Positions 1 through 8,697 of a stretch of 64,000 nt of DNA are shown in pieces. The notes below the pieces were generated by a model. That model had not been told where the DNA came from, searched no databases, and saw only the letters and a program-made list of their open reading frames with translations. Numbering within the stretch: position 1 is the first letter of the stretch; each line of letters starts with the position of its first letter. A program made the translations under genes and the position numbers. This DNA is from Mycetocola lacteus (GTDB lineage Bacteria > Actinomycetota > Actinomycetes > Actinomycetales > Microbacteriaceae), in contig NZ_RCUY01000015.1 in NCBI RefSeq assembly GCF_003667575.1, positions 62,001 to 126,000 on the forward strand, in the 5' to 3' direction.

Positions 1-1429
1 AGCCTTCGAGGCTGGTCATGACGTGCTTGATCCGGGTGTAGTCCTCGAAGCCGTACCCCGAGAGATCCTTGCCATAACCGGACTTCTTGAATCCGCCGTG
101 CGGCATCTCGGCGGTCAGCACGATGTGGGTGTTGATCCACACGCAGCCGAAGTCGAGGTCGCGGGCCAGGCGCATCGCGCGCGAGTGATTGGCGGTCCAG
201 ACGCTCGAGGCGAGGGCGTATTCGACGTCGTTTGCGAGTTCGATGGCCTCCTCCTCGGTGTCGAAGGCCTGCACGGTGAGGATCGGGCCGAAGCTCTCCT
301 TCTGCACCACGTCGTCGTCCTGCTTGACGCCGGTGATCACGGTCGGGGCGACGAAGTAGCCGGTCTCCCCCACGCGCTTTCCGCCGGCCGCCACGACCGC
401 GTGAGCGGGCAGGCTGCCGAGGATGTCGAGCACCTGGGCGAAGTGGTTCTTGTTGTTCATCGGACCGTAGAACGCGTCGGCGTTGTCCGGGCCCGCGGTC
501 ACCGTGGCCTCGGCCGCGGCCACCAGCGCCTTCACGAACTCGTCGTGCTTGGAGCGGTGCACGATCACGCGGGTTGCGGCGGTGCAGTCCTGGCCGGCGT
601 TGAAGTACCCGGCCTCGGCGATGCCCTGGGCGGCCGCCTGGATGTCGGCGTCCTCAAACACCACGGTCGGGGCCTTGCCCCCGAGTTCGAGGTGCACGCG
701 GTGCAGGTTCTTGGCGGCCGAGGTGGCCACCGCCTGACCCGCCCGCACCGAACCGGTGATCGCGACCAGTCCCGGGGTCTTGTGCTCGGTGAGCAGGGTG
801 CCGGTGCTGGCATCCCCCAGGACCACGTTGAACACACCGTCCGGGAGGATCCCGGCGGTAATGCGGGCGAGCTCCAGGGTCGACTCGGGGGTTGTGTCCG
901 AGGGCTTCAGCACAATCGTGTTACCGGCGGCCAGCGCCGGACCGATCTTCCAGATCGCCATCAGGAACGGGTAGTTCCACGGGGTCACCTGGGCGACCAC
1001 GCCGATGGGCTCACGCCGCACAAACGAGGTGAATCCCTCGACGTACTCGGCCGCGGCCTTGCCCTCAAGGTTCCGGGCGGCACCGGCGAAGAAGCGCAGC
1101 TGCTCGGCACCGGTGAGGATCTCCTCGGCGCGCACGGTCTCGATCGGCTGACCGGTGTTGCGCACCTGAGCGGCAACCAGGGCGTCCTGGTTTTCCTCGA
1201 TCGCGTCGGCAAGCTTCAGCAGCGCCGCCTGACGCTGGCTCGGGGTGCTGCGACGCCAGGTGGCAAACGCGGTCTTGGCGGCGGCGAAGGCCGCATCCAC
1301 ATCGGACTCCACCGACACCGGAGCGTGGGAAACCACGTTTTCGGTGGCCGGATCGATCACGTCGAGGATCGTGGTTCCGGCCACATCCACAAACGCGCCG
1401 TTGATAAAGTTCTGCAGCTTCTCGGTCAT
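1..1429 (-). CDS. gamma-aminobutyraldehyde dehydrogenase (C-terminus cut by window edge)
   Basis: NAD-dependent aldehyde dehydrogenase that would oxidise 4-aminobutanal (from putrescine) to GABA. 476 residues are visible and the frame is still open at position 1, so only the last few residues are missing. Seen: the PWNYP motif near residue 150, the catalytic Glu in LELGGKAP (about 248) and the nucleophile in FNAGQDCTA (Cys about 282), the form typical of PatD/YdcW-like ABALDHs. The ATG is preceded by GGGAGAAG. It lies just downstream of gabD and gabT on the same strand, which makes a putrescine-to-succinate route the natural reading. Exact aldehyde specificity is inferred from context and overall similarity; a betaine-aldehyde-like activity cannot be excluded. 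Confidence 0.88.
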   Translation of the reverse strand, partial: MTEKLQNFINGAFVDVAGTTILDVIDPATENVVSHAPVSVESDVDAAFAAAKTAFATWRRSTPSQRQAALLKLADAIEENQDALVAAQVRNTGQPIETVRAEEILTGAEQLRFFAGAARNLEGKAAAEYVEGFTSFVRREPIGVVAQVTPWNYPFLMAIWKIGPALAAGNTIVLKPSDTTPESTLELARITAGILPDGVFNVVLGDASTGTLLTEHKTPGLVAITGSVRAGQAVATSAAKNLHRVHLELGGKAPTVVFEDADIQAAAQGIAEAGYFNAGQDCTAATRVIVHRSKHDEFVKALVAAAEATVTAGPDNADAFYGPMNNKNHFAQVLDILGSLPAHAVVAAGGKRVGETGYFVAPTVITGVKQDDDVVQKESFGPILTVQAFDTEEEAIELANDVEYALASSVWTANHSRAMRLARDLDFGCVWINTHIVLTAEMPHGGFKKSGYGKDLSGYGFEDYTRIKHVMTSLEG

Positions 1430-1448
1430 GCTCTTCTCCCGTTTCGCT

Positions 1449-2909
1449 CTAGCCCAGCGGGGCCATCGTGTACTTGGTGGACAGATACTCGTGAATACCC
1501 TCGGAACCGCCCTCGCGACCGATCCCCGACTGCTTGACCCCACCAAACGGTGCGGCGGCGTTGGAGAGCACTCCGACGTTGAGGCCCATCATGCCCGTCT
1601 CCAGCGCACCAATCAAGCGTTGTGCGCGACCCTGGTCGGTGGTAAAGACGTAGCTCACCAAGCCGTACTCGGTGTCGTTGGCGGCGGCGATGGCCTCGGC
1701 CTCGGTGTCGAAGGTGGATACCGCGAGGACCGGCCCGAAGATCTCCTCGCGCAGGATGTCGGATCCCGGAGCCACGCCACTCAGCACGGCGGGGGCGAAG
1801 TAGGATCCCTCGCCCTCGATCGCGGTGCCGCCGGTGTGCAGGGTCGCGCCGCGGGAAACCGCGTCGTTCACCAGGGCCACACACTTGGCCACCGCACGGT
1901 CATCGATCAGCGGGCCGATCTGCACGCCCTCCTCGGTGCCGCGACCGATCTTCATCGCCTGGACCCGCTCGGTGACCCGGGCGGTGAACTCCTCGGCGAT
2001 CGAGGAGTGCACGATGAAGCGGTTGGCGGCGGTGCAGGCCTGGCCGATGTTGCGGAACTTGGCGGCCAGGGCCCCCTCGATCGCGGCGTCCAGGTCGGCG
2101 TCCTCGAAGATCACGAACGGGGCGTTGCCGCCGAGTTCCATCGAGGTGCGCAGCACGTTATCGGCGCTCTGACGCAGCAGCGCCTGGCCCACCCCGGTCG
2201 AACCGGTGAACGAGAGCTTACGCAGTCGCGAGTCGGCGATGATCGGGGCCGAGAGCTCCTGCGAGCGCGAGGTGGTCACCACGTTGACCACGCCGGCGGG
2301 CAGGCCCGCATCCACCAGCAGCTGCGCGAAGGCGAGGCTGGTCAGCGGGGTCAGCGCGGCGGGCTTGAGGACCACGGTGCAACCCGCGGCGAGCGCCGGG
2401 GCGATCTTGCGGGTGGCCATGGCCAGCGGGAAGTTCCACGGGGTGATCAGGAACGTCGGGCCCACCGGCTGCTGGGACACGATCATGGTGCCGGTGCCCT
2501 CGGGGTTGGTGCCGTAGCGACCGGTCAGGCGGGCGGCCTCCTCGCTGAACCAGCGCAGGAACTCGCCCCCGTAGGTGACCTCACCGTTGGCCTCGGCCAG
2601 CGGCTTGCCCATCTCCAGGGTCATCAGCAGCGCGAATTCCTCGCGGCGCTCCTGGAGCAGGTCGAACGCGCGGCGCAGGATCTCGCCGCGGGCGCGGGCC
2701 GGGGTCGCGGCCCAGTCGGCCTGGGCGGCGACGGCGGCATCCAGGGCCGCGGCACCGTCCTCGACGGTTGCGTCGGCGATGGAGACCAGGGCCTTACCGG
2801 TTGCCGGGTCCAGCACGTCGAGGGTAGAGCCGTCCGACGCATCGCGCCATTCGCCTCCGATGAAGAGCCCGGTGGGGATCTTCGCCAGCAGTTCTGCTTC
2901 GGTAGTCAT
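1449..2909 (-). CDS. gabD: succinate-semialdehyde dehydrogenase
   Basis: Oxidises succinate semialdehyde to succinate with NAD(P)+, the last step of GABA catabolism. 486 residues, a normal length for GabD. Seen: TPWNFPLAM near 157-165, FTGSTGVG (about 234-241), the catalytic Glu in MELGGNAP (258) and Cys in IGQACTA (292). It follows gabT after a 15-nt gap and precedes the aminobutyraldehyde dehydrogenase by about 20 nt, so the three are probably one transcript. The adjacent transaminase supports the GabD assignment over other aldehyde dehydrogenases. Confidence 0.94.
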   Translation of the reverse strand: MTTEAELLAKIPTGLFIGGEWRDASDGSTLDVLDPATGKALVSIADATVEDGAAALDAAVAAQADWAATPARARGEILRRAFDLLQERREEFALLMTLEMGKPLAEANGEVTYGGEFLRWFSEEAARLTGRYGTNPEGTGTMIVSQQPVGPTFLITPWNFPLAMATRKIAPALAAGCTVVLKPAALTPLTSLAFAQLLVDAGLPAGVVNVVTTSRSQELSAPIIADSRLRKLSFTGSTGVGQALLRQSADNVLRTSMELGGNAPFVIFEDADLDAAIEGALAAKFRNIGQACTAANRFIVHSSIAEEFTARVTERVQAMKIGRGTEEGVQIGPLIDDRAVAKCVALVNDAVSRGATLHTGGTAIEGEGSYFAPAVLSGVAPGSDILREEIFGPVLAVSTFDTEAEAIAAANDTEYGLVSYVFTTDQGRAQRLIGALETGMMGLNVGVLSNAAAPFGGVKQSGIGREGGSEGIHEYLSTKYTMAPLG

Positions 2910-2924
2910 CGGTCTGATTCCTTT

Positions 2925-4268
2925 CTAGGCGTTGGCGAGTGCGTCGAGGACGATGCTCAGGCCCTCGGCCAGCAGCTCCTCGGAGATGGTCAGCGGCGGC
3001 AGGAAGCGGATCACGTTGCCGTAGGTGCCACAGGTGAGCACAATCACGCCCTGGTTGTGGGCGGCCTTGGCGATCGCGCCGGTCAGGGCCGCGTCGGGCT
3101 CGCCGGTCTCGGGGTTCACAAACTCGATCGCGATCATCGCGCCGCGACCACGCACGTCGCCGATGCGGGCGTCGGTGGTCTGGGCGGCGAGGAAGGCGGA
3201 GGTGATCTGCTGCTCGATGCGCTGGGCGGCCTCGATCAGGCCGTCCTGCTCAAACGCGTCGATGCTGGCCAGGGCCGCGGCGCAGGCCAGCGGGTTTCCG
3301 CCGTAGGTGCCACCCAGGCCACCGGTCTGCGGGGCGTCCATGATCTCGGCGCGGCCGGTCACGGCCGACAGCGGCAGACCGCCGGCGATACCCTTGGCGG
3401 TCACGATCAGGTCGGGCTCGATCCCGAACAGCTCGGAGGCGAACATCGCGCCGGTGCGGGCAAAGCCGGTCTGCACCTCATCGGCGATGAAGACCACGCC
3501 GTTCTCCGTGGCCCAGGCAGCCAGCGCGGGCAGGAAGCCCTCGGCGGGAACGATGAAGCCACCCTCACCCTGGATCGGCTCGATGATGATCGCGGCCAGG
3601 TTCTCGGCCCCGACCTGCTTCTCGATCTGCGAGATCGCGATCTTGGCGGCCTCGGCACCGGTGCGGTTGCCGTCGCGGAAGGGGTAGCTCAGCGGGGCGC
3701 GGTAGATGTCCGAGGCAAAGGGACCGAAGCCGGACTTATAGGGCTGGTTCTTGGCGGTCAGCGCCAGGGTCAGGTTGGTGCGACCGTGGTACGCGTGATC
3801 GAAGGCCACCACGGCGGTCTTGCCGGTGTAGGAGCGGGCAATCTTGACCGCGTTCTCCACGGCCTCCGAACCCGAGTTGAACAGCGCCGAGCGCTTGTCG
3901 AAATCTCCGGGGGTCAGCTGGTTGAGCTTCTCGGCCACCTCGACGTAACCGTCGTAGGGGGTGATCATGAAGCAGGTGTGGGTGAAGGCCTCGAGCTGGG
4001 CGGAGACGGCGGCAACCACGCGGGGGTTGGCGTTTCCGACACCGGTCACGGCGATGCCCGAGCCCAGGTCGATCAGGGTGTTGCCATCCACATCGCGGAT
4101 CACGCCACCGAAGGCAGCCTCGGCGAAGACGGGCATCGTGGTGCCGATGGCGTTCGAGACCGCGGCGCGCTTACGCGCCATCAGTTCCTGCGAACGGGGA
4201 CCGGGGATCGAGGTGACCAGGTTGCGGGCCTGGGTCAGGTCTGCTCCGCGTGCGGGGGTCTCGGACAT
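2925..4268 (-). CDS. gabT: 4-aminobutyrate-2-oxoglutarate transaminase
   Basis: PLP-dependent class III aminotransferase that moves the amino group of GABA to 2-oxoglutarate, giving succinate semialdehyde for GabD. 447 residues from the chosen ATG. The frame is open 14 codons further upstream, but this ATG has AAGGAG at the right spacing. Seen: NSGSEAVENA (about 131-140), the PLP-interacting Asp in IADEVQTG (263) and the Schiff-base Lys in VTAKGIAGG (292). First gene of the minus-strand GABA operon, divergent from a PucR-type regulator that probably controls it. Confidence 0.95.
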   Translation of the reverse strand: MSETPARGADLTQARNLVTSIPGPRSQELMARKRAAVSNAIGTTMPVFAEAAFGGVIRDVDGNTLIDLGSGIAVTGVGNANPRVVAAVSAQLEAFTHTCFMITPYDGYVEVAEKLNQLTPGDFDKRSALFNSGSEAVENAVKIARSYTGKTAVVAFDHAYHGRTNLTLALTAKNQPYKSGFGPFASDIYRAPLSYPFRDGNRTGAEAAKIAISQIEKQVGAENLAAIIIEPIQGEGGFIVPAEGFLPALAAWATENGVVFIADEVQTGFARTGAMFASELFGIEPDLIVTAKGIAGGLPLSAVTGRAEIMDAPQTGGLGGTYGGNPLACAAALASIDAFEQDGLIEAAQRIEQQITSAFLAAQTTDARIGDVRGRGAMIAIEFVNPETGEPDAALTGAIAKAAHNQGVIVLTCGTYGNVIRFLPPLTISEELLAEGLSIVLDALANA

Positions 4269-4393
4269 TGAACACTCCTTGTTACTTGTGGCGTTTAAGG
4301 GGATGCGCAACGGTCGGACGTTTTACCGCCCGGAATGGTCCCTCTGCGCACCATCTGCACCCAGACTAGGCACGGTTCCCCGCGGCGCGCCTC

Positions 4394-4404
4394 GACAATC
4401 TGTC
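4394..4404. promoter_or_regulatory. short palindrome in the gabT/pucR divergent region
   Basis: GACA-ATC-TGTC, a small inverted repeat between the divergent gabT operon and the regulator gene. It could be a half or core of a regulator site, but the arms are only 4 bp, so this is weak. Confidence 0.2.
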
Positions 4405-4444
4405 AAACCTCTGGTGAATTCTTCGCCATATTGGCAGAGCCAGC

Positions 4445-4450
4445 TAGGCT
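4445..4450 (+). promoter_or_regulatory. -10 box of the PucR-type regulator, leaderless
   Basis: TAGGCT ends 6 nt before the ATG at 4457 and there is no Shine-Dalgarno, so transcription would start at or next to the start codon. Confidence 0.55.
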
Positions 4451-4456
4451 GGCAGC

Positions 4457-6001
4457 ATGTCACTCACCGTGGATCGCCTGCTCCGTATCCCCGCCCTCGG
4501 GCTGCGCCGGATCGTGGACATCCCCGCCGCCCACGACATCTCGATCGACTGGGTTTCCAGCTCCGACCTCGCCGACCCCACCCCGTTCCTCGCCCGCCAC
4601 CAGGTGCTGCTCACCACCGGCAGCCAGTTCCTCACCGAATCCGAGGAGCGCCGCCCGCTCATTAACGGCACGCGCACCGGGCTCGCGCTGATCACCGACT
4701 ATGAGAGCTTTGTGCAGCGCCTGGTCTCGGTCGGGGTCGCGGCCCTCGGCTACGGGACCGAGGTGCTGCGCCCGGACATTCCGGCGGGGCTGGTGCAGGC
4801 CTGCGAAACCCACGGGCTGACCCTGTTTGAGGTGCCCTACCGGACCGCGTTTATCGCGGTGATCCGCGCCGCCGCCGACGCACTGGCCGCCGCCGCCGGG
4901 GAACGACAGGCCTGGGCAATGAACGCGCAGCGCGCGATCTCGTTCGCCGCGCTGCGCCCCAACCCGCAGCGCGAGATCTTTGTCGAACTGGCCCGGCTGC
5001 TGCACCGGCCAGTGTTCCTATTTAGCGCGCCGGGCCCCGCCCTGTCCCGGTTCGGGCCGCCGCTGGACCCACCAGCGATCGTGACCGCCGAGGCGGCGGC
5101 GCTGCTGGATCGCGGGCAGCGCGCGGCCACCACGATCCAGACCCCGGCCGGCACCGTGAGCCTGCAAACCGTGGGACGGCGCGAGGACCTGCGCGCGGTC
5201 CTGGCGATCGTTGGACCCGCCCCCGACCCGGCCGAGCAGAGCGTCATCACCAATGTGGTCGCCCTCACCGGCCTCGCCCTGGAACAGGGACGCGGGTTGC
5301 GCCGGGGTCGCCGGGCGCTGCGCTCGGGCGCACTGGAGGCGCTGCTGGATCAGCGGCCCTCACTAACCCGGCTGGTCCTGCAGCACATCCACGAGGCGCT
5401 GCCGCCCGAGCCCGTGCGCGTCGCCGTCTGGCATCCGGGCCACGGCGCGGGCAACCCGCTGCTGCGTGAGCTGGATGAGCGCGCGCAGACCGCCCCGGGC
5501 TGGTGTTTCTTTGCCACCCGGGGACGGGAGATCATCGCGCTGCTGCCCGCCGAGGACGCGGGTGCCCGGATCGCCGAGCTGGGCACCGCCCGGGGCCTCG
5601 CCGGCGGGCTCTCCGATCCGCTGGGTTACGCGAACCTCTCCGAGGGCATCGACCAGGCGCGGCGTGCGCTCGCCGAGGACCCGCACTCCCCCGGGGTTAC
5701 CGCGTTTGCCGATATCGGTGGGCAGGGCATCACCGAGCTGCTCTTCACCGACGCCGTGCGCGAGCGCGCCCACGAACTCCTCGCCCCGCTGCACGCCCAC
5801 GACGAGGCCCACGGCACCGAGCTCATCGCGGCACTCACCAGCTGGCTCGAACACAACGGCCAGTGGGATCCGGCGGCCCGCGAACTCGGCATCCACCGGC
5901 ACACCCTGCGCGCCCGCATCATGCTGATCGAGAAGCTCACCGACACCCCGCTGGACACCATGTCCGCGCGCACCAACTACTGGCTGGCGCTGCGGGCGTA
6001 G
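4457..6001 (+). CDS. PucR-family transcriptional regulator of GABA utilisation
   Basis: 514-residue regulator. The N-terminal half has the PucR-like sensory domain (begins LRIPALGLRRIVDIPA, about residues 8-120). A middle GGDEF-like/CdaR-type region follows. The C-terminus (about 455-514) carries the PucR helix-turn-helix, seen as AARELGIHRHTLRARI. Divergent from gabT with a 188-bp gap, an arrangement used by GabR/PucR activators of GABA operons in actinobacteria. That it responds to GABA or succinate semialdehyde is inference from position. The start lacks a Shine-Dalgarno but has a -10 box at leaderless distance. Confidence 0.85.
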   Translation: MSLTVDRLLRIPALGLRRIVDIPAAHDISIDWVSSSDLADPTPFLARHQVLLTTGSQFLTESEERRPLINGTRTGLALITDYESFVQRLVSVGVAALGYGTEVLRPDIPAGLVQACETHGLTLFEVPYRTAFIAVIRAAADALAAAAGERQAWAMNAQRAISFAALRPNPQREIFVELARLLHRPVFLFSAPGPALSRFGPPLDPPAIVTAEAAALLDRGQRAATTIQTPAGTVSLQTVGRREDLRAVLAIVGPAPDPAEQSVITNVVALTGLALEQGRGLRRGRRALRSGALEALLDQRPSLTRLVLQHIHEALPPEPVRVAVWHPGHGAGNPLLRELDERAQTAPGWCFFATRGREIIALLPAEDAGARIAELGTARGLAGGLSDPLGYANLSEGIDQARRALAEDPHSPGVTAFADIGGQGITELLFTDAVRERAHELLAPLHAHDEAHGTELIAALTSWLEHNGQWDPAARELGIHRHTLRARIMLIEKLTDTPLDTMSARTNYWLALRA

Positions 6002-6230
6002 CCTCCGTGCGAACGCACGTGCTCCGAAGCTCGTGCAGTACGCAATTGTTCAGCGGCAGAAATGCTCCATCCATCGGGCGACGACGGGGACGTCGTGCTT
6101 TCCCGCAGCAGCGGATCGGCCACTAGGCCAGGTGTTCGCGGGTTGCGGGCTCATGAGACCACGCTACGCCCGATCATCACTCAACACCAGAGATGGGTAC
6201 CTCGGGTTTCACACGGTCTGCCGCGCGAGC
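6002..6230. other. intergenic stretch, no gene recognised
   Basis: Convergent gap between the PucR-type regulator and the hydrolase. It holds a small GTGC-GAAC-GCAC hairpin near 6007 but no U-tract terminator, RNA gene or supported ORF that I can see. Confidence 0.4.
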
Positions 6231-7235
6231 CTAGAACCCGCGCAGCCATGCGTCCATCTGGGCGTAGGCGTGATCGCGCACGCCGCGTTCGGAGAGGAAC
6301 ACGTCGTGCAGCGCCCCGGCCACGCGGGAGACGGTGACCGTGGTGCCAAGCTTCAGCGCGCGTTCGGCGATATCGGAGACCACCAGCACACTGTCGCTGT
6401 GCTTCATGCGTTCGTTCCAGCTTGCGGTGACCGTGGAGGAATCCGAGAGCAGGGTCAGTACCGGCACCTCGATCGCCAGGCCACGAGCCACCTGCGTGTG
6501 CCCGGCCAGGACCGCCCGCAGCCACCCCACCGCAACCGGGAATCCGCGCTCGGGACGCCACCTATCGTCGAAGGCCCACTCGCCCTCAAACGCGGCGCTG
6601 GTCGCCCGGCTGTAGTAGCCGAAATCCACGCCGGGCAGGGTAACCCGGGGATCGTAGCGGGCCCCCAGACTCAGCAGCGGTTCCAGCGTGCCGCGGCCCA
6701 GCTCGCCACCCTGGAATTCCAGCCACGGGGAGTTGAGGATGAGCGCGTCGATGCGTCCCGGATGACGGTTGGCCCAGAGGCTCGCGGTCAGCCCTCCGGT
6801 GGAGTGCGCCAGAATGATCAGCCGCCGAGAAACCGGGGCCTCCTCGCCGTGGCCCATCACGGTCAGGGCGGCCTCAATGTCCGCGTCGTAGGTGGTCAGA
6901 TCGGTGATGAATCCCGGCGCACGATCGGGGCGCATGCTGCGTCCGTAATCGCGCAGATCCAGCGCGTGAAAGCGCGCCCCACGCTGATGCCAAAAATCGG
7001 CCAGCTCGGTCTGGAAGAAGTAGTCGGACCAGCCGTGCAGATAGAGCACGTCGGTATCGTGGGCGATCGCCTGCCGGGGCAGTACATATCCGGGGCGGGA
7101 TTCGAAGCGTTTGGGGCGGCGGGTATCGCGCACCAGGGTCGCGACCACCTCGCCGTGCACGTCGGTTCCGAGCGGGAGGGTGCGGGCCTCAAAGGGCGCA
7201 CCGAGCACATCGGTTTCCCAGATGTGCTCGGTCAT
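6231..7235 (-). CDS. alpha/beta hydrolase (serine lysophospholipase-like)
   Basis: 334-residue alpha/beta-hydrolase-fold protein. Seen: the oxyanion-hole strand VLYLHGWSDYFFQ (about 68-80), the nucleophile elbow AHSTGG, and a late His in GALHDVFLS near residue 312, giving a plausible Ser-Asp-His triad. The HGWSDY/AHSTGG pattern matches the serine aminopeptidase S33 / monoacylglycerol-lipase-like branch. Start: ATG at 7235 with GGGGGAG five bases upstream; an in-frame GTG two codons earlier is possible. It follows the ferredoxin reductase by 41 bp. Substrate unknown. Confidence 0.82.
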   Translation of the reverse strand: MTEHIWETDVLGAPFEARTLPLGTDVHGEVVATLVRDTRRPKRFESRPGYVLPRQAIAHDTDVLYLHGWSDYFFQTELADFWHQRGARFHALDLRDYGRSMRPDRAPGFITDLTTYDADIEAALTVMGHGEEAPVSRRLIILAHSTGGLTASLWANRHPGRIDALILNSPWLEFQGGELGRGTLEPLLSLGARYDPRVTLPGVDFGYYSRATSAAFEGEWAFDDRWRPERGFPVAVGWLRAVLAGHTQVARGLAIEVPVLTLLSDSSTVTASWNERMKHSDSVLVVSDIAERALKLGTTVTVSRVAGALHDVFLSERGVRDHAYAQMDAWLRGF

Positions 7236-7275
7236 CTCCACTCCCCCACTCGGAATCGAACCCCGTGGTGAGAGG

Positions 7276-8640
7276 TTACTCGGCCGCGGGCTCGTCGCGC
7301 GAGATGCGAATCATCTCGCCGCGGTGACCCACCTTGATGCGGGCGCGCTCGTGCGGCTCGCCCAGGCCGATCTCGTGCTCGTCCAGTCGGTGCCAGCCGT
7401 CGAGGTCGGTGTAGGCGACGCCACGCTCCTCCAGCAGGGCCGGGATCGCCTCCTCCTCGGGGGCCTCCGGGGTCCACCAGGTGGCGCGGTCGGCCAGCAC
7501 GTTTTCGATGGTCTCCATCGCGTCGGACTTGGTCGCGCCGATCAGGCCGATCGGGCCGCGCTTGATCCAGCCGGTCGCGTACAGTCCGGGGATCTGGTCG
7601 CCGTTAATGTCGTGCACCTGACCGCCACGGTTCGGGATCACACCGCGAGTCTCGTCGAAGGGGATCTGCTCGAGCGGGGAACCGAAGTAGCCCACCGCGC
7701 GGTAGACGGCCTGAACCGGAACCTCGCGGTACTCGCCGGTGCCCTCAACCCCACCAAAACCGGTGGGCTTGGTGCGCTCATATCGCAGCGCCGAAACCTT
7801 GCCATCCTCACCGAGGATCTCCTCGGGGTTGGCGTAGAAGTGCAGGTGCAGGCGGCGGCTCGAACCCTCCTGGGGCTCCTTGCGCCACTTCTGCAGCACG
7901 CGGTCGATGACCATGATCTGCTTATTGGTGGCGATGGCCTCCTGGGAAGCCTCGTCGTAGTCGAAGTCCTCGTCATAGAGCACCATGTCCACGTCGTTCA
8001 GCTCGCCCAGCTCACGCAGCTCAAGCGGGGTGAACTTCACCTGGGCCGGGCCGCGACGACCAAACACGTGCACGTCGGTCACCGGGGACGCCTTGAGACC
8101 CTGGTACACGTTGTCTGGGATCTCGGTGGGCAGCAGATCATCGGCGTGCTTGGCCAGCATGCGGGCCACGTCCAGGGCGACGTTTCCGTTACCGATCACC
8201 GCGATTTCGCGGGCGTTCAGCGGCCAGGTGGTGGGCACGTCGGGGTGTGCGTCGAACCAGTTCACGAAGTCCGCGGCGCCGTAGGAGCCCTCCAGCTCGA
8301 TGCCGGGGACCTTGAGGTCGGCATCCCGGATCGCACCGGTGGCGAAGATCACCGCGTTGTAGTGCTTCTGCAGGTCTTCCAGGGTGATGTCGGTGCCGAA
8401 GCGGACGTTGCCGAAGATGCGGATGTCACCGCGGTCCAGCACGTCACGCAGCGCGTTGATGATGCCCTTGATGCGGGGGTGATCGGGGGCCACACCGTAG
8501 CGAACCAGGCCGTAGGGGGCCGGCAGGTGCTCAAACAGGTCGATCGACACGTCGAACTCTTTTTCGGCTTTGAGCAGGATGTCGGCGGCATAGATTCCGG
8601 CGGGACCGGCTCCCACGATGGCCAGGCGCAACTTGCTCAT
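7276..8640 (-). CDS. ferredoxin/adrenodoxin-type NADP+ reductase (FprA-like)
   Basis: 454-residue flavoprotein of the FprA/adrenodoxin-reductase group, which moves electrons between NADPH and a ferredoxin using FAD. Seen: the FAD dinucleotide fold VGAGPAGIYAAD (about 9-20), RYGVAPDHPRIK after it, the NADP-binding VIGNGNVALDVARM (about 147-160), and the late ATGWIKRGPIGLIG stretch diagnostic of the family. ATG is preceded by AAGGAGATATC. Minus strand, just downstream of the polyprenyl synthase gene. No ferredoxin gene is visible nearby, so the partner is unknown. Confidence 0.92.
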   Translation of the reverse strand: MSKLRLAIVGAGPAGIYAADILLKAEKEFDVSIDLFEHLPAPYGLVRYGVAPDHPRIKGIINALRDVLDRGDIRIFGNVRFGTDITLEDLQKHYNAVIFATGAIRDADLKVPGIELEGSYGAADFVNWFDAHPDVPTTWPLNAREIAVIGNGNVALDVARMLAKHADDLLPTEIPDNVYQGLKASPVTDVHVFGRRGPAQVKFTPLELRELGELNDVDMVLYDEDFDYDEASQEAIATNKQIMVIDRVLQKWRKEPQEGSSRRLHLHFYANPEEILGEDGKVSALRYERTKPTGFGGVEGTGEYREVPVQAVYRAVGYFGSPLEQIPFDETRGVIPNRGGQVHDINGDQIPGLYATGWIKRGPIGLIGATKSDAMETIENVLADRATWWTPEAPEEEAIPALLEERGVAYTDLDGWHRLDEHEIGLGEPHERARIKVGHRGEMIRISRDEPAAE

Positions 8641-8697
8641 GTGTCGATATCTCCTTTGTTGGCGTCAGGCGACGCGGGGTTGTGACGAGGGGTGTAG

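Noticed and set aside
23..1537. 504-residue plus-strand open frame
   Set aside because: Lies opposite the aminobutyraldehyde dehydrogenase; low-complexity Gly/Val/His/Arg composition typical of an antisense frame.
1245..4271. 1008-residue plus-strand open frame
   Set aside because: It is a high-GC shadow opposite gabD and gabT, which have full catalytic motifs and ribosome sites on the minus strand.
6002..6230. Small RNA or pseudogene remnant
   Set aside because: No conserved fold, promoter-terminator pair or recognisable protein remnant.
6033..7271. 412-residue plus-strand open frame
   Set aside because: Antisense to the alpha/beta hydrolase, whose HSTGG elbow and ribosome site are on the minus strand.
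7241..7276. GGTTCGATTCC-like tRNA T-arm on the minus strand
   Set aside because: Only the loop matches; the stem fails after two pairs and the rest of the tRNA would lie inside the ferredoxin reductase gene with no cloverleaf.
7111..8685. 524-residue plus-strand open frame
   Set aside because: Antisense to the FprA-like reductase; no start signal or recognisable domain.
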